Below, piece by piece: positions 7,272 through 20,321 of a stretch of 46,538 bases of DNA; the stretch's first letter is position 1, and every line of letters begins with the position of its first letter. The stretch is from positions 1 to 46,538 of the forward strand of contig DATLFI010000396.1 of the NCBI GenBank assembly GCA_035524895.1, in the 5' to 3' direction. The translations under genes were made by a program, and so were the position numbers. The notes beneath the pieces are model-generated. The model worked only from the letters and a program-made list of their open reading frames with translations. It did no database searches and was not told where the DNA came from. Origin of the DNA: DATLFI01 sp035524895. Lineage in GTDB: Bacteria > Acidobacteriota > Thermoanaerobaculia > Multivoradales > Multivoraceae.

Positions 7272-8897
7272 CTAGCCCAGGTACGGGTAGCGCCAGTCGC
7301 GCGCCGGCACGAACGTCTCCTTTATGGTGCGCAGCGAGGTCCAACGCAACAGGTTGAAGGGCGACCCGGCCTTGTCGTTGGTGCCCGAGGCGCGACCACC
7401 GCCGAAGGGTTGCTGATCGACTACGGCGCCGGTGGGCTTGTCGTTGATGTAGAAGTTGCCGGCGGCGTGGCGGAGGCGCTCGCGGATGCGACCGACGACG
7501 CGGCGGTCCTGCGCGAAGACCGCGCCGGTCAGCGCGTAGGGGCTGGTGGTGTCGCACAGCTCGAGCGTCTCGTCGAGCTTGGCATCGTCATAGACGAAGA
7601 CCGTCAGCACCGGACCGAAAATCTCCTCCGACATCAGGCGCGACTTGGGATCGTCGCTACGAAACAACGTCGGCTCGATGAAGTAGCCCTCGCGGTCGTC
7701 ACAGCCGCCGCCGGCGATCAGCTCGTAGCCGCTCACGCGCTTCGCCTCCTCGACGTAGCCGCGGATGCTGGCGTAGGCCTTCTTGTCGATCACGGCGCAC
7801 ACGAAGTTGCCGAAGTCGACCGGCGATCCCATGCGCACTTCGCCGATCATTCCGGCGAGCAGCTCGCGCAGGCGCGGCCACAGCGAGCTGGGCACGTAGG
7901 CGCGCGACGCCGCCGAGCACTTCTGCCCCTGGTACTCGAAAGGGCCGCGCAGCAGGGCGACGGCCAACGCCTCGACATCGGCCGACGCGTGCGCGAGCAC
8001 GAAATCCTTGCCGCCGGTCTCGCCAACCAAGCGCGGGTAGTTGCGGTAACACCCGAGGTTCTCGCTCACGCTACGCCACATGGCCTGGAAGGTGGGCGTC
8101 GAGCCCGTGAAGTGCAGGCCGGCGAGCTCGGGGCTGGCAAACGCCACGTCGCCGACATCGGGCCCGCGGGCCGGCACGAAGTTGACGACACCCGGCGGCA
8201 GCCCGGCGTCCTGCAGCACCTTCATCACGTAGTAGTTCGAAAGCGCCGAGGTGGTCGCCGGCTTCCACAGCACGACGTTGCCCATGAGCGCCGGCGAGGT
8301 CGGCAGGTTGCCCCCGATCGAGGTGAAGTTGAACGGCGTTACCGCGAGCACGAAGCCTTCGAGCGGCCGGTAGTCGAGCACGTTCCAGGTGCCCGGCTCG
8401 GAGTTGGGCTGGTACTCGTACAGCCATTCGGCGTAGTACGGGTTGAAGCGCCAGAAGTCGACCAGCTCGGCGGCGGCGTCGATCTCGGCCTGGTTGCAGG
8501 TCTTCGACTGGCCGAGCATGGTGGCGGCATTGACGGTGTCGCGCCACGGGCCGGCGAGCAGGTCGGCCGCCTTGAGGAAGATCGCGGCGCGCTCGACGAA
8601 GCGCATCTCCGACCATTCGCGCCACGCGCCACGCGCGGCTTCGAGCGCCTGGCGCACCTCGTCGGGCCCGCACAGGTGGAGGTCGGCGAGGACGTGGCCG
8701 TGCTCGTGGGGACAGACCACGGGCACCGTTCGGCCAGTGCGCACCTCCTTGCCGCCGATGATCGCGGGGATTTCGATGCGCTCGCGCAGCATCGACTCGA
8801 GACGCTGCTCGAGCGTCGCACGCTCCGGGGAGCCGGGCTCGTAGTCACGCAGCGGCTCGTTCTGCGGGCGTGGTACGGAAACGATGCCGTTCGGCAT
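7272..8897 (-). CDS. pruA: L-glutamate gamma-semialdehyde (1-pyrroline-5-carboxylate) dehydrogenase
   Basis: 541 residues, the size of stand-alone P5C dehydrogenases. The enzyme oxidises glutamate semialdehyde, the product of proline dehydrogenase, to glutamate with NAD+. The aldehyde dehydrogenase active site is visible: general-base Glu in RLVGETGGKDFV and nucleophilic Cys in FEYQGQKCSAASRAYVP. Family-specific phrases include TPFNFTSIGGNLP, PALMGNVVLWKP, LHFTGSTPTF, MSEEIFGPVLTVFVY and the C-terminal GGGRASGTNDKAGSP. I chose the ATG at 8897, which has AGGAG eight bases upstream; the open frame continues a further 22 codons without a ribosome site. No proline dehydrogenase (PutA/PRODH) gene is next to it, so proline catabolism must be completed from another locus. 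Confidence 0.95.
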   Translation of the reverse strand: MPNGIVSVPRPQNEPLRDYEPGSPERATLEQRLESMLRERIEIPAIIGGKEVRTGRTVPVVCPHEHGHVLADLHLCGPDEVRQALEAARGAWREWSEMRFVERAAIFLKAADLLAGPWRDTVNAATMLGQSKTCNQAEIDAAAELVDFWRFNPYYAEWLYEYQPNSEPGTWNVLDYRPLEGFVLAVTPFNFTSIGGNLPTSPALMGNVVLWKPATTSALSNYYVMKVLQDAGLPPGVVNFVPARGPDVGDVAFASPELAGLHFTGSTPTFQAMWRSVSENLGCYRNYPRLVGETGGKDFVLAHASADVEALAVALLRGPFEYQGQKCSAASRAYVPSSLWPRLRELLAGMIGEVRMGSPVDFGNFVCAVIDKKAYASIRGYVEEAKRVSGYELIAGGGCDDREGYFIEPTLFRSDDPKSRLMSEEIFGPVLTVFVYDDAKLDETLELCDTTSPYALTGAVFAQDRRVVGRIRERLRHAAGNFYINDKPTGAVVDQQPFGGGRASGTNDKAGSPFNLLRWTSLRTIKETFVPARDWRYPYLG

Positions 8898-9085
8898 GCG
8901 GGAATCTCCTGGTTCCGGGGCAGGCTCGGGCCCTGAAGCGACCGTGCCGGCCGCTCCGGACATGTTTGTCGGATCGCCGGGGTATGACGGCCGCCCGCAC
9001 CAGCGGTGGCCTGGGACGGGCCGTGGGAAACGTCCCGATTTCCTCGGAGGCCGATGCTACTGGATCGTCGGTCGCCGCCGCCGTG

Positions 9086-9496
9086 CTATCGATTCGCGCG
9101 CGCCCACGCCCAAGCGCGAGCTCCCAGCAGCGCGAGCCCGACGATCGTCGCCGTGCCCCCCAGCGGGGTGACCGCGCCGAGCCACCGCGGGCCGCCCAGC
9201 GCGAGCCCAGCGACGGTGCTCGAGAACAGCAACGAGCCCGACAGGAGCGCACAGCCCGCCACGTCGAGCCAGCGGTCGCGTCCACCGCGCGGGGCGGCCA
9301 AGCCGAGTAGCCCGAGCGCGAGCCCGCCGTACATCAAGTAGCGTGCCGCGATCTCCCACAGCTCGAGGCCACGCGCGTCGAGACGCTCGGCGAGACCGTG
9401 CGCGCCGAACGCCCCTGCGGCGACCGCGACGGCGGCGCAGAACGCGCCGGCAGCGAGCCACCTCAGGCCGCGGCCCGCCGTCTCACCGCCGCTCAC
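9086..9496 (-). CDS. DUF423 family small membrane protein
   Basis: 136 residues with four hydrophobic segments, the standard shape of DUF423 (YwdK/YgdD-like) inner-membrane proteins, whose biochemical role is unknown. The family signature is clear in GAFGAHGLAERLDARGLELW, which runs on into EIAARYLMYGGLAL (residues about 28-61), and in the C-terminal TPLGGTATIVGLALLGA. Translation starts at a GTG that overlaps the TGA of the upstream PilZ/AMIN gene, so the two are almost certainly translationally coupled. Confidence 0.87.
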   Translation of the reverse strand: MSGGETAGRGLRWLAAGAFCAAVAVAAGAFGAHGLAERLDARGLELWEIAARYLMYGGLALGLLGLAAPRGGRDRWLDVAGCALLSGSLLFSSTVAGLALGGPRWLGAVTPLGGTATIVGLALLGARAWAWARANR

Positions 9497-11394
9497 CGCG
9501 GATTCCCGGCGACCACCAACACCATCCGTCTTGGCGCGAGTCGCACGAGCCGCAGCCGAGCCGTCGCGTCGGTGAGGTCGACCACCAGGTGAGCCTCGCG
9601 AGAGTTTCCCTGCTGGTGGAAGCCGAACCGCACCGCTGCGACCTGCGGCGAGCCGATCCGATAGCGCGGCGGGTCCAAGGGACGAAGGATCCCGGCCACC
9701 CGGAGCAGCTCGCGGGGGGTCCCCTCCGAAAGCCGAACGTGGCGGATCGACTCGAGGTCGAAAGCGCCATCGGCCTCGATCAGGATCCGCGTCTCACCGG
9801 GTGTCAGGTCCCATGTCACCCGCTGCAGGACACCAGCGGGTGGCCCATCGAGGGCACCGTCCGCGACCTCTACGCGCGGGGCGCTGGCCGCGGGACTGGC
9901 GACGATCTCGGCCAGGCTGCGACCGGCACCCGCGAACTGGACTTCCGGTTCGCTGGACGCGCCCTCGATCACTTCGCCGGTGTCGGGCACGGCGGGGGCC
10001 GGCGCGGGCTGGGGACGGTCGAGGTACCACCGTTGCAGGGCGAGGTAGACCGCAACCACGGTCACCGCTAGCACCAGGAGCGGCACGAGCGGGAACCCCG
10101 CGGCTCCCCGCGCGCGCGCCGCGCCACCCCCGCGCACGGAGTCAGCGCGCAGGGAGTCGGCACGCACCAGCTCGGGATCTTCGGAGGGCGGGCCGGACGC
10201 CTCACCGGCAATGCGATCCCAGCGGTCCAGCAGCCACGAAGCGCTGATCAGCGGATCGGTGGCTGGCGCCGAGACCGACCTCTCGTCACTCTCGTCCTCG
10301 TCCGCTGGGGCGCCCCCACCGAGCGCATCCGGATCGTCGACGTGGAGCTGTCCCGAGGAGGTGCCTGCGGGCTCGGCCCCACTCTCTTCCCCGAGGCGCC
10401 CCGTGAGCGGCGCGTCGAAGATGTCCCCCCTGCCTCTGCGACGGTCGGGAAGCGAGGCCTCCCTTGCCTCGTCGAAGCGGAGATCGTCGGGTCCGTCCGT
10501 GCGGGCACCCCCTCGAGATCCTGCGGCTTCGGCCCCGGACGCCCTCGCCGCCGGACGCTTCACCGTGGCGGCCGGAACGTCGGGGGACTCGAAACCGCCA
10601 CCCGGACGGCGCCGCAGCGCTCCGAGAGGAATCCGCGATGGCGGTCCTGAAACGGTCGACGTGAGGACGTCGGGCCGCGCTCCCGCGTCCCCGAGAAGCG
10701 AGCGCAGGTCCGAGACCGACTGGTCGAGGAGCGGGTCCGGCGACTCCGGTTCGACCGAGGCAGGCTCGACCGAAGGCGCTTGCTCCTCCTCGCCACCCAG
10801 CGCCTCGATGACCTCGCGGGAGAGGCGGACACCGACGTCGGCGCCCTGGCCACCGGCGCGATCCAATCCCGGTGCCAGCTTCGGAGCATTGCGATCATCG
10901 AGCGTCTCGAGAATCTCGGGACCACTGATCCGTTGCGTCACCCCATCGTCCACGCCATCGGACTTCGGGCCTGACACCCTGTCCTGCCGTGTAGCCGGCA
11001 GGGGCGTGGGCAGAGCCCGGACCGCTTCGGGGTTTGGAGAAGCAGGATCCTGGGAGAGCTGGAATGGCTGTCCGCCCTCGAGCTGGTGCTGGTCGACGAT
11101 CCGCTCGATCAGCGCGTCACCGTCCACGATGTGCTCGAAGCGGATGGCGAGGCCCGGAGGTCCCGCGCTCGGTGGACGCCGCCACGCCACCTCGCCGACC
11201 GCGTGAACCAGCGAAAAACCGTCCGCGAGCCCGAGCCGGAACCGCACCGCGCTGCCGCTGGGTAGCCACAGGTCGGTCTCGAGGAACACCCCCACGCGAG
11301 AGATGCTCGGCGAGAAGACCCGAACGACCTCCGCGAAGTCGTCGCCTACGACCTCGACCTGATTGCCGTCGCGCAGCTCCGTTCTGATGGCCAA
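9493..11394 (-). CDS. PilZ-like / single transmembrane / AMIN-like domain protein
   Basis: 633 residues in three parts. Residues 1-100 look like a PilZ-type domain: RTELR (an RxxxR), then SPSISRVGVFLETDLWLPSG and an ending GEVAWRRP...GLAIRFEHI, as in Myxococcus-type PilZ proteins. Residues 100 to about 430 are low-complexity and acidic/Pro-rich, probably disordered. One transmembrane helix follows (VPLLVLAVTVVAVYLAL). The last 120 residues resemble an AMIN domain (ILIEADGAFDLESIRHV, LRPLDPPRYRI, EAHLVVDLTDATARLRLV), a peptidoglycan/secretin-associated module. The order implies cytoplasmic signal sensing joined to a periplasmic cell-wall domain. The start is a TTG and the first start codon after an in-frame stop; a weak ribosome site makes it tentative. 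Its stop overlaps the DUF423 start. The first position of the PilZ (D/N)xSxxG motif is Ser, so c-di-GMP binding is uncertain. Confidence 0.75.
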   Translation of the reverse strand: MAIRTELRDGNQVEVVGDDFAEVVRVFSPSISRVGVFLETDLWLPSGSAVRFRLGLADGFSLVHAVGEVAWRRPPSAGPPGLAIRFEHIVDGDALIERIVDQHQLEGGQPFQLSQDPASPNPEAVRALPTPLPATRQDRVSGPKSDGVDDGVTQRISGPEILETLDDRNAPKLAPGLDRAGGQGADVGVRLSREVIEALGGEEEQAPSVEPASVEPESPDPLLDQSVSDLRSLLGDAGARPDVLTSTVSGPPSRIPLGALRRRPGGGFESPDVPAATVKRPAARASGAEAAGSRGGARTDGPDDLRFDEAREASLPDRRRGRGDIFDAPLTGRLGEESGAEPAGTSSGQLHVDDPDALGGGAPADEDESDERSVSAPATDPLISASWLLDRWDRIAGEASGPPSEDPELVRADSLRADSVRGGGAARARGAAGFPLVPLLVLAVTVVAVYLALQRWYLDRPQPAPAPAVPDTGEVIEGASSEPEVQFAGAGRSLAEIVASPAASAPRVEVADGALDGPPAGVLQRVTWDLTPGETRILIEADGAFDLESIRHVRLSEGTPRELLRVAGILRPLDPPRYRIGSPQVAAVRFGFHQQGNSREAHLVVDLTDATARLRLVRLAPRRMVLVVAGNPR

Positions 11395-11490
11395 AGGCGG
11401 TTCGCCAGTCGCTAGGCCGGTTGCGGATTGGACCCTTGGCCGATCCTATCCGCTCCCGTGCCTTGCGGTACCCGAATCGCCGGCCCGGGC

Positions 11491-11496
11491 TATAGT
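11491..11496 (+). promoter_or_regulatory. Candidate -10 element (TATAGT) of pheA
   Basis: TATAGT stands in the GC-rich divergent spacer 77 bases before the pheA start, with no convincing -35 at 16-18 bases. A short hairpin (GCCGG, CTT loop, CCGGC; 11498-11510) follows at once. I see no run of Phe codons or attenuator-like terminator in the leader. Confidence 0.35.
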
Positions 11497-11572
11497 TGCC
11501 GGCTTCCGGCGGAGCTCGCGCTTCCAACTTCCCCCTAAGGTTCGAAACGTCTCGAGACAGGCTCCATCCTCC

Positions 11573-12793
11573 ATGAGCCAGGCGCACCACCCACCCGACC
11601 TGGCGGCGCTGCGCGACGAGATCGAGCAGCTCGACCGGCGGTTGCTCGACTGTCTCAAGGAGCGGATGCGTCTCGCAGAGCGGGTAGCCACCGCGAAGAT
11701 CCAGGCTGCGGCGCCGTTTCGCGATCGCGTGCGCCACGAGCAGGTCATCCAGCGCGCGCGACACCTGGCGACCGAGCTCGAGCTCGACCCGCACCAGATC
11801 GAGCACCTGTACCGGCTGATCCTGGAGATCTCGATCTCCCACCAGCAGTCGCATCTGAAGAACCTCGCAGACACCCCGCTGCGCGTGGCCTACCAGGGGG
11901 TCGAGGGCTCGTTCAGCCACCTGACCGCGCAGCGCCGCTACGCGGGCCGCAAGGGCGGCGTGGTGCTCAACGGCTACGAGACATTCCGGCGCGCCGCCGA
12001 TTCGGTGCGCGACGGCAGCAACGACTACGCGCTGCTGCCGATCGAGAACAGCACCGCCGGCAGCATCAACGAGACCTACGACCTGCTCGCCGAGGGTGAC
12101 TTGAAGATCAACGCCGAGGTGGTCACCGCGGTTTCGCACTGCCTGCTCGGACTGCCGGGCGCGCGCCGGGAGTCGCTGCGGCTGGTGCTCTCCCACCCGC
12201 AGGCTCTGGCGCAGTGCGAGCGCTTCCTCAGCCAAGAGCTGCCGCACGCCCGCGCCCAGACCGAGTTCGACACCGCGGGGGCCGCGCGCCGCGTGAGCGA
12301 GGGCAACGACCCAACGGTGGCTGCGATCGCGAGCGAGTCGGCGGCAGAGGTGTTCGGGCTGGAGGTGATGGCGTACGGTATCCAGACCGCAGCGCTCAAC
12401 TACACACGCTTCTTCGAGATCGCGCTCGAGGCCGACGCGTGTCAGCCGGACATCCGCTGCAAGACCTCGCTGCTGCTGGCCACCGGCCACCGCCCCGGCG
12501 ATCTCGGCGAGGTGCTGCGCCAGTTCTCCGATCGCGGGGTCAACCTCACGAAGCTCGAGTCGCGACCGATCCCCGCCAAGCCTTGGGAGTACCGCTTCTA
12601 CCTCGACGTCGAGGGACATGCCGCTTCCCACCAAGTGGCCGCCGCTCTGGCAGCGATCGAGCCGTTCACCAGCGAGCTGCGGATCATCGGCACCTACCCG
12701 GCGGCTGCGCCCACCGGGTCTGGCGCGCCCGCGCCGGCACCAGCAGAGGTCGTGGCGGAAGACGCGCCGGGCCGCGGGCGGACCGAGCCATGA
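11573..12793 (+). CDS. pheA: Bifunctional chorismate mutase/prephenate dehydratase (P-protein)
   Basis: 406 residues in the fused order expected of a P-protein. Residues 8-95 are an AroQ-type chorismate mutase helix bundle (ALRDEIEQLDRRLLDCLKER, then RLAERVATAKI). Residues about 103-285 are prephenate dehydratase, with VAYQGVEGSFSH, LPIENSTAGSINETYDLL and the catalytic NYTRF. Residues about 295-380 are an ACT regulatory domain with the Phe-binding ESRP motif (LTKLESRPIPAKPWEY). Together they turn chorismate into phenylpyruvate for phenylalanine synthesis, with feedback by Phe. The ATG was chosen because the mutase begins there; its ribosome site is weak. A Pro/Ala-rich tail of about 25 residues is unusual. 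The stop overlaps the next gene's start as ATGA. Confidence 0.95.
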   Translation: MSQAHHPPDLAALRDEIEQLDRRLLDCLKERMRLAERVATAKIQAAAPFRDRVRHEQVIQRARHLATELELDPHQIEHLYRLILEISISHQQSHLKNLADTPLRVAYQGVEGSFSHLTAQRRYAGRKGGVVLNGYETFRRAADSVRDGSNDYALLPIENSTAGSINETYDLLAEGDLKINAEVVTAVSHCLLGLPGARRESLRLVLSHPQALAQCERFLSQELPHARAQTEFDTAGAARRVSEGNDPTVAAIASESAAEVFGLEVMAYGIQTAALNYTRFFEIALEADACQPDIRCKTSLLLATGHRPGDLGEVLRQFSDRGVNLTKLESRPIPAKPWEYRFYLDVEGHAASHQVAAALAAIEPFTSELRIIGTYPAAAPTGSGAPAPAPAEVVAEDAPGRGRTEP

Positions 12794-14034
12794 GCACCGG
12801 CCTGCGGCCGTTCGACGTGCTCTGCGTCGGTGGCGGTATCGTGGGCCTCGCCACCGCGCGCGCGCTCGCGCGCCGCTTTCGCTGCCGCGTGGCCTTGCTC
12901 GAGGCGGAGTCGAGGCTGGCCGCGCACCAGACCGGTCACAACAGCGGGGTGCTGCACTCCGGGCTGTACTACCGCCCGGGCTCGCGACGCGCTCGCAACT
13001 GCGTCGAGGGGCGGCGCAGGCTGGTCGCGTTCTGCGGACGCCACGACATCGCGCACGCGGTCTGCGGCAAGCTCGTGATCGCCACCACCGAGGCCGAGCT
13101 CCCGCGCCTGGACGAGCTGGAACAGCGCGGGATCGCGAACGGGCTCCAGGGGCTGGTGCGGCTGGACGCCGCCGGCATCGTCGAGCACGAGCCGCACGCC
13201 GTGGGCCTCGCCGCGCTGCGGGTAGCCGAGACCGGAATCGCCGACTTCGTCGCGGCCGCTCGCGCCATCGGACACGAGGCGCAGGAGCTGGGGGTCGAGC
13301 TGTTCCTCGGATCGCGGGTGCGCGCCGTGCGAACGACCGAGCGCGGCGTGTTCGCCGACATCGGCAGCCGCGAAGTGTCCGCCGCCTTCCTGGTCAACTG
13401 CGCCGGCCTGCAATCCGATCGCGTGGCCGAGCTGTGTGGGGTGCGCCCCAGCGTTCGCATCGTGCCGTTCCGTGGCGACTACCTGGAGCTCCGGGAGGAT
13501 CGGCGCGATCTCGTGCGCAACCTCATCTATCCGGTTCCCGATCCCCAGTTCCCGTTCCTCGGCGTGCACCTGACCCGACGTGTCGACGGCTCGGTCGAGG
13601 CGGGACCCAACGCGGTGCTGTCGCTCGACCGCAGCGGCTACCGTCGCCGCGCCGTCGACTTGCGCGACGCCTGGTCGTCGCTCAGCTGGCCAGGCTTCTG
13701 GCGGATGGCCGCGCGCACCTGGCGCATCGGCGGGCGCGAGCTGCTGCGCGGGGGTAGCCCGCGCCGGTTCGCGCGCGAGCTCCGCCGCTTCGTGCCTTCG
13801 ATCGAGGCGCGCGACCTCGTTCCGGGCGGCTGCGGCATCCGCGCGCAGGCGCTGGGTCGTGACGGCACGCTGGTCGACGACTTCGTCATCGAGCGGGGCA
13901 CCCGCTCGCTCCACGTGCTCAACGCGCCCTCCCCGGCAGCCACCTCGGCGCTGGCGCTCGCCGACGACGTCGCCAACCTCGCGGCCGAGCAGTTCGGCCT
14001 GCGACCGCGCATCCCCGCGACGGCGTTTGCCTGA
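12790..14034 (+). CDS. lhgO: L-2-hydroxyglutarate oxidase (FAD-dependent, LhgO type)
   Basis: 414 residues. The N-terminal Rossmann FAD site is DVLCVGGGIVGLATARAL. The family phrase HNSGVLHSGLYYRPGS, continuing with RRARNCVEG, is strongly typical of LhgO/L2HGDH proteins, which oxidise L-2-hydroxyglutarate to 2-oxoglutarate and pass electrons to oxygen or the quinone pool. Further marks are VPFRGDYLEL, NLIYPVPDPQFPFLGVHLTR, GPNAVLSL, and the C-terminal GIRAQALGRDG and NAPSPAATSALALAD. It overlaps the pheA stop by four bases, so it is translationally coupled to phenylalanine synthesis, an unexpected partner. L-2-hydroxyglutarate arises mainly as a by-product of other dehydrogenases, so a metabolite-repair role is likely. 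A related glycerol-3-phosphate or amino-acid oxidase function is less likely. Confidence 0.88.
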   Translation: MSTGLRPFDVLCVGGGIVGLATARALARRFRCRVALLEAESRLAAHQTGHNSGVLHSGLYYRPGSRRARNCVEGRRRLVAFCGRHDIAHAVCGKLVIATTEAELPRLDELEQRGIANGLQGLVRLDAAGIVEHEPHAVGLAALRVAETGIADFVAAARAIGHEAQELGVELFLGSRVRAVRTTERGVFADIGSREVSAAFLVNCAGLQSDRVAELCGVRPSVRIVPFRGDYLELREDRRDLVRNLIYPVPDPQFPFLGVHLTRRVDGSVEAGPNAVLSLDRSGYRRRAVDLRDAWSSLSWPGFWRMAARTWRIGGRELLRGGSPRRFARELRRFVPSIEARDLVPGGCGIRAQALGRDGTLVDDFVIERGTRSLHVLNAPSPAATSALALADDVANLAAEQFGLRPRIPATAFA

Positions 14035-14053
14035 GCCGACCGCGGAGCGACGC

Positions 14054-14743
14054 GTGCCCGCGGTCGAGGCGATCGAGATGACAGGCAGCGACGCCGACGC
14101 GCACGCCCCCATCCCGGCGCTGTGGCAGCGCGGCGCTGACCCGGCGGCGCTGCTGCTCCTCGCCCACGGCGCCGGCGCGGGCATGGACCATCCCCACCTA
14201 GCGCGACTGTCGGGCTTGCTGGCCGAGCGGGGAGTCGCGGTGCTGCGGTACCAGTTCCCCTACGTCACCGCGGGCAGCCGCCGCCCCGACCCGCCGGCGG
14301 TGCTCCACGCCACGGTGCGGCGCGCGGTCGCGTTCGGCGCTCGACGGTTTCCCGAGCTCGCCCTTTTCGCCGGCGGGCGCTCGATGGGCGGTCGCATGAC
14401 CACCCAGGCCGCCGCGCGCGGCCTGGTGCCCGCGGTGCGCGGGATCGTGCTGTTCGCGTTCCCGCTGCACCCGCCGAAGCGTCCCGGGATCGAGCGCGCC
14501 GAGCACCTGTCCGCCGTCGCGCAGCCGATGCTGTTCCTGCAGGGCACTCGCGACGGTCTCTGCGACCTCGCGCTGCTGCGCCCGGTGCTCGCGCCGCTCG
14601 GCGAGCGCGCAACGCTCTTCGTGTCGGACGGTGCGGACCACTCCTTCCGCGTCCCGAAGAGCAGCGGACACAGGGCGTGCGACATCGAACGACTGCTGGC
14701 GGGGGAGGCGGCGAGCTGGATCCGAGGGCGGCTCGAGCGCTGA
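14054..14743 (+). CDS. Alpha/beta hydrolase of the TEX30/KANL3-like (dienelactone hydrolase-like) family
   Basis: 229 residues. The oxyanion segment LLLLAHGAGAGMDHPHL and the nucleophile elbow FAGGRSMGGRM (Ser) are clear. The acid and histidine follow in LFLQGTRDGLCD and VSDGADHSFRVPKSSG. This pattern matches the small TEX30/KANL3-like alpha/beta hydrolases whose bacterial substrate is unknown. I chose the GTG at 14054, which has GGAG six bases upstream; an ATG at 14078 is also possible and would remove eight residues. It follows lhgO by 19 bases on the same strand and probably ends the pheA-lhgO operon. Confidence 0.85.
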   Translation: MPAVEAIEMTGSDADAHAPIPALWQRGADPAALLLLAHGAGAGMDHPHLARLSGLLAERGVAVLRYQFPYVTAGSRRPDPPAVLHATVRRAVAFGARRFPELALFAGGRSMGGRMTTQAAARGLVPAVRGIVLFAFPLHPPKRPGIERAEHLSAVAQPMLFLQGTRDGLCDLALLRPVLAPLGERATLFVSDGADHSFRVPKSSGHRACDIERLLAGEAASWIRGRLER

Positions 14744-14823
14744 GTGCGGAGCCGCTCGACCGTGGCCGAACCGCAGCGCCGCGCTCCTCCCCCGGTGAGC
14801 CCGCCGCCGGAGCGCCCGTGGGC

Positions 14824-15346
14824 TCACTCGAGCGAGTAGGGACCAGGATGCTGCGCGTCGAGGTCGATGATCTCCTCGGCTAGCACGAGTGAGATCGTTG
14901 CGCTGCAGCGTCGCGAGCAGATCCTCCTCGCGACGTTCGCTGGCGACGTTCTTGCTGATGGCGTAGCGCACGCGCCCTCGAGAGTCGAAGATCACGGTCG
15001 TCCCACCGTAGACCCAAGGGCCGGAGCGCAGCTTGCGGCGTTGGGTGATCTCCGCGACGAGGTCGAACCTCAAGCTGCCATCGGGGCCGATGCGGCGAAG
15101 CGCGTGCTCGCTGAGATCGGGCACGCCCTGCACGGTCACGCCGTAGCGCCGGAACGCGCGCACGAAGGTCTCGCGCTAGCCCCAGGGATCGTCGCGCACC
15201 AGACGCGTCGCCTGCTGGTCGAACAGGTAGTCGACCGAGAATCCGAGGCGCTCGAGCGCGGCGCCCCAGGCGCGCGCGTCGTTGCGACAGCCCGCGAGAG
15301 GGTTGTCGGCATAAGCGTCGATGCCGACGCAAAGGGCTATGCGACG
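14824..15346 (-). pseudogene. Relic of a caspase-like (C14) gene joined to the C-terminus of another protein
   Basis: This is the only stretch over 300 bases without an intact gene (14744-15509). From 15346 the minus strand reads like the start of a caspase p20 domain: RRIALCVGIDAYADNPLAGC, then NDARAWGAALERLGFSVDYL and FDQQATR. The expected SGHG histidine and active-site cysteine never follow. After DDPWG an in-frame TAG (15176-15178) interrupts. The same frame resumes as an unrelated C-terminal segment (ETFVRAFRRYGVTVQGVPDL, GTTVIFDSRGRVRYAISKNV). A one-base shift near 14881 is then needed to reach a plausible end, EEIIDLDAQHPGPYSLE, and stop. No credible start codon or ribosome site precedes the caspase part. 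The simplest reading is two adjacent genes fused by deletion and then decayed. Sequencing error could explain the stop and the shift but not the missing catalytic half. Confidence 0.65.
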
Positions 15347-15435
15347 GGAGCCGCCGGGGTTTCCCTGCGATGCGTCGGGCAGGGACGCCGGGCTCCGAGC
15401 TCGTACTCGGACTGCGGCTCCTCGGCTGGCGCACC

Positions 15436-15441
15436 TATAAT
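15436..15441 (+). promoter_or_regulatory. Candidate -10 element (perfect TATAAT) of the S9 peptidase gene
   Basis: A perfect TATAAT in very GC-rich DNA, 69 bases ahead of the ATG at 15510. No good -35 is visible at normal spacing. Confidence 0.5.
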
Positions 15442-15509
15442 GAGCCTCCGCACTCTCGCGGGCGGCAGTCGCCGTTCGCACCCTTCGTCGCCCGCCTCGG
15501 AGACTCCCC

Positions 15510-17690
<2,181 letters not shown>

Positions 17691-17709
17691 AGAGCCACCT
17701 CACGGCTCT
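17691..17709 (+). terminator. Hairpin directly after the S9 peptidase stop
   Basis: AGAGCC and GGCTCT form a 6-bp stem with a 7-base loop immediately after the TGA. No T-run follows (TCCAAAA), so a classical intrinsic terminator is doubtful. Confidence 0.35.
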
Positions 17710-17777
17710 TCCAAAACGCGCACCTTGCACAGTCAGCATCCCGCATTCGCATAGTGCAACATCGCGCTGCGACGGCA

Positions 17778-17796
17778 CGCGCGCGCTCCGCGCGCG
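17778..17796. terminator. GC hairpin between convergent genes
   Basis: An 8-bp alternating GC stem with a CTC loop sits between the S9 peptidase and the convergent copper ATPase. It could stop transcription from both sides. Without T-runs the call is weak. Confidence 0.3.
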
Positions 17797-17837
17797 CTTC
17801 CGGGACGGGGCCCGGCCGCTTCAGACGGCCAGAGAAA

Positions 17838-20301
<2,464 letters not shown>

Positions 20302-20321
<20 letters not shown>

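Noticed and set aside
11549..11558. Perfect 10-bp palindrome GTCTCGAGAC just before pheA
   Set aside because: Perfect 10-bp palindromes are expected dozens of times in 46 kb by chance, and it matches no operator known to me.
14878..15178. Both breaks in the caspase relic lie at GCTAGC
   Set aside because: GCTAGC also occurs at many other places in the window, including inside intact genes, at about the frequency expected from the base composition.
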